From: Clostridium ihumii AP5
Lineage (GTDB): Bacteria > Bacillota > Clostridia > Clostridiales > Clostridiaceae
DNA length: 64,000 nt
Reading direction: 5' to 3'
Assembly: GCF_000612845.1 (NCBI RefSeq)
Contig: NZ_CCAT010000084.1
Coordinates: forward strand, 1-64,000
This document shows positions 58,291 to 64,000 of the stretch, piece by piece. The notes beneath the pieces were generated by a model that searched no databases, was not told the origin of the DNA, and saw only the letters and a list, made by a program, of their open reading frames with translations. Position 1 is the stretch's first letter; every line of letters begins with the position of its first letter. The position numbers and the translations under genes are program-made.

Positions 58291-59628
58291 ATGAAAAGAA
58301 AAAGTTTTTTAGCAATGTTCATGGCCCTTACAATGATAGGTACTAGTACATTTGCTAATTTTGATATAATAAATTCTTCAATTGTATATGCCAGTGAAAT
58401 AGTAAATGTAAATGAAGATGATGAAAGAGTTATTGATAATGCAATTTCAAGAGTATTAACATTGGTAGAAAATGAACGATTTCAAAAAGATAGAAATGAT
58501 AATATAGCAGTTTCGTGTAGTGCATTAGGTACTTTGATGCCAGATAGTTATATTAAAAATAAAATAGAAGAAATAAAAAAAATTGAAAAATATGAAAAAG
58601 CAACAGAGTGTTGTAAGGCAATTTTGGCTATTACAGCGTCAGGGGTAGAAGCAACTAATATTCAAGGTCATAATTTGATTGAAGATTTAAGTAGTTATCA
58701 GATTGGAGAAGATATATATTCAAATTTATATTTACTATTAGCACTTAATTGTGATGATTTTAAGCTTTCAGAAGATATGAAATTAAAAAAGGAAGATGCA
58801 ATAAAAAGTTTACTCCAAAGTCAGAAAGAAAATGGTACATGGAATAAATTTGGAAGTGATTTTGATTGTGATTCCACATCCATGGTAATAACAGCATTGG
58901 CTCCATATTATAATTTGAAAGAAAATGTAAAAGGAGCAATAGATAGAGGAATAGCTGGAATAGTTGAAATGCAAAATGAAGAAGGAGAATTAGTAGGAAG
59001 ATATAATGAAAATGGATCTAGTGAAAGTTTATCACAAGCTATAATAGCTCTTTGCTCACTAGGAATTGATCCTGTAATATGTGACAAATTCACAAAAAAT
59101 AATAAAAATTTAATAGAACTATTGTTAAGTTATGAAACAAAAGATGGTGGTTTTGCACATACCAAACAATTTGGATTAGATGAATTAAATGAAATGGCAA
59201 CAGATCAAGCCTTTATGGCTCTTGCTGCATATAAGAAATTAAAAACCAATAATACTGCATTATATGATATAAAAAATCTTTGTAAATTTGAAAAAAATTT
59301 AGAAGAAAAAGAAGGGTTATTTATAAATAATTTAACATCAGATAAGCAGTTTAAACTAGGTGGAGAGGCAAAAATAAAAATAGAAGCATTAAATAAATTA
59401 AAAAATGAAAAAGAAATTACACTCATAGTAAGTTTATACAATAAAAATACTAATAAAATAGTTAAATATGCAGCTTCAAGTAAAAAATTGGATATTGATG
59501 AAAAAGAAAACTTACAAGTCAATGTAAAGTTACCTAAAGAAGGCAATTATGAGGTAAAGATATTTATTTGGGATAATTTTAATGATATGAACAATTTAGC
59601 AAAAGAAATTGTTATACCAGTTAATTAA
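58291..59628 (+). CDS. Secreted alpha/alpha-barrel protein with C-terminal beta domain, barrel B, operon 2
   Basis: A 445-residue paralogue of the protein at 48019 with the same length and layout. Signal peptide (about 1-31), helical repeats (about 45-335) with FGSDFDCDSTSMVITALAPY, SSESLSQAIIALCSLGIDP and GGFAH...ATDQAFMAL, and a C-terminal Ig-like domain (about 345-445) ending VKIFIWDNFNDMNNL. Probable corrinoid-capturing barrel. It keeps the Ser-Glu-Ser and Gly-Ile-Asp-Pro motifs common to all four barrels here. Confidence 0.82.
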   Translation: MKRKSFLAMFMALTMIGTSTFANFDIINSSIVYASEIVNVNEDDERVIDNAISRVLTLVENERFQKDRNDNIAVSCSALGTLMPDSYIKNKIEEIKKIEKYEKATECCKAILAITASGVEATNIQGHNLIEDLSSYQIGEDIYSNLYLLLALNCDDFKLSEDMKLKKEDAIKSLLQSQKENGTWNKFGSDFDCDSTSMVITALAPYYNLKENVKGAIDRGIAGIVEMQNEEGELVGRYNENGSSESLSQAIIALCSLGIDPVICDKFTKNNKNLIELLLSYETKDGGFAHTKQFGLDELNEMATDQAFMALAAYKKLKTNNTALYDIKNLCKFEKNLEEKEGLFINNLTSDKQFKLGGEAKIKIEALNKLKNEKEITLIVSLYNKNTNKIVKYAASSKKLDIDEKENLQVNVKLPKEGNYEVKIFIWDNFNDMNNLAKEIVIPVN

Positions 59629-59642
59629 ATAAGGGGGAGAAA

Positions 59643-60668
59643 ATGAATAAAAGTTTAAAAACAAATTTAGCTATTTTTACAATAGGATTAGGAATTTTAG
59701 CAAGTATTCCATGTAATGCTAAGGGCGAAGATATATTAAAAAAAAATAGAATATATGGTCAGAATAGAATAGAGACATCTGTAGAAATAAGCAAAATTGG
59801 TTGGAAAAATGGATCAAATTCTGTAGTTATTGCATCAGCTTATGATTTTGCAGATGCACTTTCAGCGGCACCGCTGGCCAGAAAGAACAATGGACCAATA
59901 CTGTTAAATGGAAAAAATGTGTTACCTAAAAATACAATTAGTGAAATAAAAAGATTAAATCCTAAAGAAGTATTTATACTAGGGGGAGAATTAGTAATTT
60001 CTAAAGGTGTTGAGAATCAATTAAATGAAATTGGTATAAAAGATGTAAAAAGAATATATGGGAAAAATAGATATGAAACCTCAATAAAGGTTGCCAAAGA
60101 GTTGGGTGATGTAAAGAGTGCATTTATAACTAATGGTGAGACTTATGCTGATGCTCTATCTATATCAAGTATAGCAGCAACAAAAGGAAGTCCTATAATA
60201 TATACAACAAAAGAAAAGTTAAATGATAATGCAAGAGAATATATAGAGAAAAATAATATAGATAAAATTTATTGTATAGGAGGAGAAGGGGTTTTATCTA
60301 ATAATGTATTGAGTTCATTGGAAAATTCAAAAATGTTGAGTGGCGATAATAGATATTTAACTAATATGCAAGTTTTAAAGAATTTCAAAGAAGAATTAAA
60401 TTTTGAAAATGTTTATTTTGTTAGAGGAGATGATTTTGCAGATGCATTATCAGTGGCACCAATGGCATCAAAAAAAAATAGCGTGGTAGTAATTGCAGAT
60501 AAAGAGGTAATTAGAGATACGGAAATACTAGTAAATTCTAATATTACAAGTGAAAGTGAAGTAATAGCAGTTGGTGGAGAAAACTATATTCCAGAAGGCA
60601 TATTAGATAAATTTATATCAGATTTTGATATATTAGAAATAGCAATGAATAAAATAAATTTATTCTAA
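59643..60668 (+). CDS. CWB2-only wall protein, operon 2
   Basis: A 341-residue paralogue of the protein at 49381: signal peptide (about 1-28) and three CWB2 modules (RIYGQNR, FADALSAAPLA, ILGGELV and two further), then the same short tail SDFDILEIAMNKINLF. It lies between the barrel and ecfT genes exactly as in operon 1. The strict preservation of both length and tail suggests the tail has a function such as docking another component. Confidence 0.85.
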   Translation: MNKSLKTNLAIFTIGLGILASIPCNAKGEDILKKNRIYGQNRIETSVEISKIGWKNGSNSVVIASAYDFADALSAAPLARKNNGPILLNGKNVLPKNTISEIKRLNPKEVFILGGELVISKGVENQLNEIGIKDVKRIYGKNRYETSIKVAKELGDVKSAFITNGETYADALSISSIAATKGSPIIYTTKEKLNDNAREYIEKNNIDKIYCIGGEGVLSNNVLSSLENSKMLSGDNRYLTNMQVLKNFKEELNFENVYFVRGDDFADALSVAPMASKKNSVVVIADKEVIRDTEILVNSNITSESEVIAVGGENYIPEGILDKFISDFDILEIAMNKINLF

Positions 60669-60697
60669 ATTAATGTTATTAGCAGGGAAGTGGAGTT

Positions 60698-61600
60698 ATG
60701 TTAAGTTATAAAAATAGGAATACATTTTTACAAGGGCTACATCCATTAACAGTAACATTAATTATTATTACATACTTAATATTGTTTTTAAAGTTTAAAA
60801 ATCCATTATATTTTGTTTGTGTATTGGCAAGTTTATTAACCATAGCTTATTTGGATGGATGTTTAAAAGAAGTTATGGGATATGCAAAGATAATGATGCC
60901 ATTTGCCGTTGGAATTATGATATTGAATCCATTATTAGTGCATAATGGTGATACTATATTGTATCAAGGATATTTAAATATACCTGTTTTAGGGAAAATT
61001 ATAATAACAAAAGAAGCTATATTATACGGTGTTTTCAATGGGCTAAGAATGGTTTCAATAACAGCTTTGTTTGGTTTTGGAAATTTAATAGTCCATCCAG
61101 ATAGAACTTTTGGATATTTTGCAAAGTATATAAAAAGATCATCGCTTTTAATGAGCATGACTATAAGATTATTTCCTACTATGATGAAATCATATGAAAA
61201 TATATTAGAAATTGAAAAGTTGAGATGTAATTCAATTTTAAAAGATGGGATGAAGAACAAAATAAAGGGGAGCGGAAATATAGCAAATATATTGTTTTTA
61301 TCAAGTCTTGAAGACTCTGAAGATATGGCAGAATCTATGTATTCAAGAGGATATGGTGCTTTAAATAGAAGAAGCTCTTATTTCAGAGAAAAATATACAA
61401 TATGGGATTTTGTGATAATAGTAATATCTATAGAAATATTTATATATCTTTATTATTTTACGGTTAATGGATTCAATGAATTCAATTTTTATAATAAGGT
61501 TGATAATGTACTTCTTAAAACTTCAAGAGAAGGAATAATTCTTTGTGTAGGAACTTACTTAATTGCTCTTATAAATTGGTGGTGGAAAATATGGAAATGA
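60698..61600 (+). CDS. ecfT: ECF transporter transmembrane protein EcfT, operon 2
   Basis: A 300-residue EcfT closely similar to that at 50430, with SMTIRLFPTMMKSYENILEI and ESMYSRGYG. Overlaps the ATPase gene by 10 bases. The near-identical coupling segments in both copies raise the possibility that parts can be exchanged between the two transporters. Confidence 0.93.
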   Translation: MLSYKNRNTFLQGLHPLTVTLIIITYLILFLKFKNPLYFVCVLASLLTIAYLDGCLKEVMGYAKIMMPFAVGIMILNPLLVHNGDTILYQGYLNIPVLGKIIITKEAILYGVFNGLRMVSITALFGFGNLIVHPDRTFGYFAKYIKRSSLLMSMTIRLFPTMMKSYENILEIEKLRCNSILKDGMKNKIKGSGNIANILFLSSLEDSEDMAESMYSRGYGALNRRSSYFREKYTIWDFVIIVISIEIFIYLYYFTVNGFNEFNFYNKVDNVLLKTSREGIILCVGTYLIALINWWWKIWK

Positions 61601-63204
61601 TAAATTTGGAGAATGTTAGTTTTGCTTACCCTAATTGTGAAGAAAAAGTATTAAAGAATATCAATTTAAAAGTAAAAGAAGGAGAACTTGTAGTTATAGC
61701 GGGACCATCGGGGTGTGGTAAGTCTACATTAATTAGACTTTTAAATAAGCTTATACCTAATTATTATGGCGGAATTTTAGAGGGAATGATTTATTTAAAG
61801 AATAAAGATATAGATTTTATTGAAAATCTTGAAATTGTTAAAAGTGTAGGAATGGTATATCAACATCCAGAAAAACAAATAGTGCTTGAAGATGTTGAAA
61901 GAGAGATAGCTTTTGGTCTTGAAAATTTAAACAAAGATATGAATTTTATGAAAAGAAATGTATGTGAGGTAATGTCCTTACTATCATTGAATGAAATAAA
62001 AGAAAGCAAGACAACAGAAATATCTGGAGGGCAAAAACAGAAAGTAGCAATAGCATCAGTCGTAGCTATGGATCCAGATATAATAGTTTTTGATGAACCT
62101 ATTTCACAGTTAGATCCTATAAGCGCTGAAGATGTTTTAAATTCTATAAAAAAGTTAAATGTGGATATGGGAAAAACAATTATTCTTGTAGAGCAGAGAT
62201 TAGATAAATGTTTTCATATAGCAGATAGAATAATATTTATGGAAGATGGACAAATAATTGGTGAAGGTACACCTAATGATATTCCTGAAAACATAAGTAA
62301 AAAATATCATCTTCCTAATATATCTTATATATTTAAAGAAGCAAATAGAGATGTTATACCAGTTACAGTAAAGGAAGGACGAGAAGCAATAAAAGGCTTA
62401 AGATATGAAGATGAAGAATCTAAGAAAGTAGATTCAGAAATAGTATTAAATGCAAAAAAACTTAAGTTTGAATATGAGAAAGGAAGTAAAACATTAAAGA
62501 GTGTAAGTTTTCAGTTGAAAAAAGGCGAAATTCTTGGTGTTATGGGGGAAAATGGAGCAGGAAAAAGTACATTATTTAAAATAATTTCAGGAATTATAAG
62601 TAAATATTCAGGTTTGGTGGAGATTTATGGCAAAAATATGAAGAAGTTAAAGTCAGAAGAGAGAATTAAACAAATAGGATATTTAACGCAAAATCCTAAT
62701 GACTATTTTGGAAGGCCAACGGTTTTTGAAGAAGTAGCTTATACTTTAAGGAATATAGGTGAATATCATGAAGCGAAGGTTTATGATATTTTAAATAAGT
62801 TAGACTTAGACCATTTAAGGGATAGAAATCCAAGGGATTTAAGTGGTGGAGAAAAACAGAGAGTTGCAATAGCGTGTACATTAGTAACCAATCCTAACAT
62901 AGTAATTTTAGATGAACCTACTAGAGGTATGGATGCATTAGCTAAGGAAAATTTAGGATTAATAATTGAAAATTTAAAAGAAGAAGGAAAAAGTATAATA
63001 ATCATTACACACGATGCTGATTTTTTAGGAAATTATGCTGATTCTGTAATGCTTATGTTTGATGGTGAAATTGTAGCTAACGGACAAGCACTAGAAATAC
63101 TTTGTGATTCACTTTACTATTCACCACAAATATCTAAGGTTTTTAAAGATAAATGTAAAGTAATAAATTCTAAAAAAGCTATAGAGCTTTTAATGGAGAG
63201 ATAA
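61591..63204 (+). CDS. Fused double ATPase of the ECF transporter, operon 2
   Basis: About 537 residues with two ABC ATPase domains: GPSGCGKST, SGGQKQKVAIASV and IVFDEPISQLD in the first, GENGAGKST, SGGEKQRVAIACT and VILDEPTRGMD in the second. ATG 61591 lies after GGTGGTGG and overlaps the ecfT stop; the longer open frame from 61543 is inside ecfT. Paralogue of the protein at 51323. Confidence 0.93.
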   Translation: MEMINLENVSFAYPNCEEKVLKNINLKVKEGELVVIAGPSGCGKSTLIRLLNKLIPNYYGGILEGMIYLKNKDIDFIENLEIVKSVGMVYQHPEKQIVLEDVEREIAFGLENLNKDMNFMKRNVCEVMSLLSLNEIKESKTTEISGGQKQKVAIASVVAMDPDIIVFDEPISQLDPISAEDVLNSIKKLNVDMGKTIILVEQRLDKCFHIADRIIFMEDGQIIGEGTPNDIPENISKKYHLPNISYIFKEANRDVIPVTVKEGREAIKGLRYEDEESKKVDSEIVLNAKKLKFEYEKGSKTLKSVSFQLKKGEILGVMGENGAGKSTLFKIISGIISKYSGLVEIYGKNMKKLKSEERIKQIGYLTQNPNDYFGRPTVFEEVAYTLRNIGEYHEAKVYDILNKLDLDHLRDRNPRDLSGGEKQRVAIACTLVTNPNIVILDEPTRGMDALAKENLGLIIENLKEEGKSIIIITHDADFLGNYADSVMLMFDGEIVANGQALEILCDSLYYSPQISKVFKDKCKVINSKKAIELLMER

Positions 63205-63891
63205 ATGAGAAGAAGAATAAAATTAGGATTTATATTAATAGCTTTATATTTAGCTATTATATTTGTAATGACTTATAACAATTTGAAAATGGACAAGGCC
63301 ATAGAAATTTCAAGCATATTTATAATTATTACTTTTATAATTTTGTTTGAAAATAAAGAAATGAGTGCAAGAACAATGGCAGCAGTAGCTACAATGGCAG
63401 CATTAGGAGGAGTTTTAAGAGTTCCGTGTGCAGTTATACCAGGATTTCAGCCAGTTACATTTATTACTGCTGTAGCTGGTTATACTTTAGGACCGATAAA
63501 TGGTTTTATGGTGGGAGCTATATGTGCATTTATTTCAAATTTCTTTTTAGGACATGGTCCATGGACCATGTGGCAAATTCTTGGATGGGGACTTTGTGGA
63601 ATGTTTTTTGGCATATTTAAAGTTTTCATACAAAAAAGTTTTAAAATATTTATTGTACTTTGCGGTTTATGGGGGTATATATATGGGTTTATTTTGAATC
63701 AATGGTATGTATTAGAGTTTATTCATCCAATAAACTTGAAAGCTATGTTCATAGGTAGCATAGGAAGTTTTGGACATGATACTCTTCATGCTATTGGAAA
63801 TGTATTATTTGCCTATTTATTTGGAAAAACCTTCATAGAAGCATTGGAAAGATACAATAGAAAAAATGAATTTTTAAGAATAAAGGTATAA
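63205..63891 (+). CDS. ECF transporter S component, probable corrinoid specificity, operon 2
   Basis: A 228-residue paralogue of the S component at 52940, again starting directly after the ATPase stop. It keeps ARTMAAVATMAALGGVLRVP, GYTLGP and NFFLGHGPWTMWQ, so the membrane core is conserved. Differences cluster at the N-terminus and in the loop around 130-150. If the two operons serve different corrinoids, these two S components are where specificity should differ. Confidence 0.82.
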   Translation: MRRRIKLGFILIALYLAIIFVMTYNNLKMDKAIEISSIFIIITFIILFENKEMSARTMAAVATMAALGGVLRVPCAVIPGFQPVTFITAVAGYTLGPINGFMVGAICAFISNFFLGHGPWTMWQILGWGLCGMFFGIFKVFIQKSFKIFIVLCGLWGYIYGFILNQWYVLEFIHPINLKAMFIGSIGSFGHDTLHAIGNVLFAYLFGKTFIEALERYNRKNEFLRIKV

Positions 63892-63920
63892 GTATATTTA
63901 ATATAAAGAGGTGATAGGTA

Positions 63921-64000
63921 TTGAATATAAAAAAATTTATAGGAATATTAGCATTAAGTAGCATTATTACTATAAGTACTATAAATTACAAGGTTTATGG
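63921..64000 (+). CDS. Start of an exported protein, probably barrel C of operon 2 (partial)
   Basis: A TTG start at 63921 after AGAGGTGA opens a frame that encodes a signal-peptide-like stretch (NIKKFIGILALSSIITISTI) and runs off the window. Its place after the S component matches the barrel C gene (53682) in operon 1, so the same kind of protein is expected. Confidence 0.6.
   Translation, partial: MNIKKFIGILALSSIITISTINYKVY

Overview
The window is AT-rich DNA (well under 35 percent G+C by eye) with Gram-positive gene structure: strong GGAGG-type ribosome binding sites, frequent GTG and TTG starts, oligo-T terminators, AbrB, TPP and cobalamin riboswitches, and cell wall binding repeat 2 (CWB2) surface proteins. 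This fits a Clostridium sensu stricto genome; I cannot name the species. I see no tRNA, rRNA, CRISPR array, transposase or prophage.

Positions 1-41400 are mostly ordinary chromosome. In order: the tail of an ABC exporter gene and a tandem heterodimeric ABC exporter (319-3923); a DEAD-box helicase; a four-gene module of response regulator, sensor kinase, two-domain FtsX permease and ATPase (5453-10767); an EF-G/Tet(M)-like GTPase and a PaaK-like adenylate-forming enzyme; a RecB-nuclease/XPD-helicase fusion; a TPP-riboswitch-controlled thiamine salvage operon thiD-thiM-thiE; a 50-residue Cys-rich membrane peptide; AbrB and YajQ; a dipeptidase; an NhaC-type antiporter; a membrane-anchored MutS-like ATPase with a UPF0158 protein; two cell-wall amidase-type proteins; a heme catalase; a membrane pyrophosphatase; a chemoreceptor; two tandem HD-GYP proteins; and a COG2509 flavoprotein. 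A dispersed AT-rich repeat occurs twice in opposite orientation (about 10960-11246 and 21475-21775).

Positions 41400-64000 are the striking part: two tandem, diverged copies of one large surface-and-transport operon. Each copy encodes (i) a DUF4430 (transcobalamin C-terminal-like) lipoprotein, (ii) a CWB2-anchored protein carrying DUF4430 domains, (iii) one or more secreted alpha/alpha-barrel proteins of the prenyltransferase/intrinsic-factor fold class, (iv) a protein that is only CWB2 modules, and (v) a complete ECF transporter (EcfT, a fused double EcfA ATPase and an S component). The first copy starts behind a cobalamin riboswitch with a transcription terminator; the second keeps the promoter but only a decayed remnant of the riboswitch.

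My interpretation is a bacterial, split version of the animal vitamin B12 carriers. In intrinsic factor and transcobalamin an alpha-barrel domain and a DUF4430-type beta domain are fused and clamp B12 between them. Here the two halves are separate, wall- or lipid-anchored proteins encoded beside a dedicated vitamin transporter. The domain identities, gene order and riboswitch are visible in the sequence; corrinoid binding and hand-over to the ECF transporter are inference.
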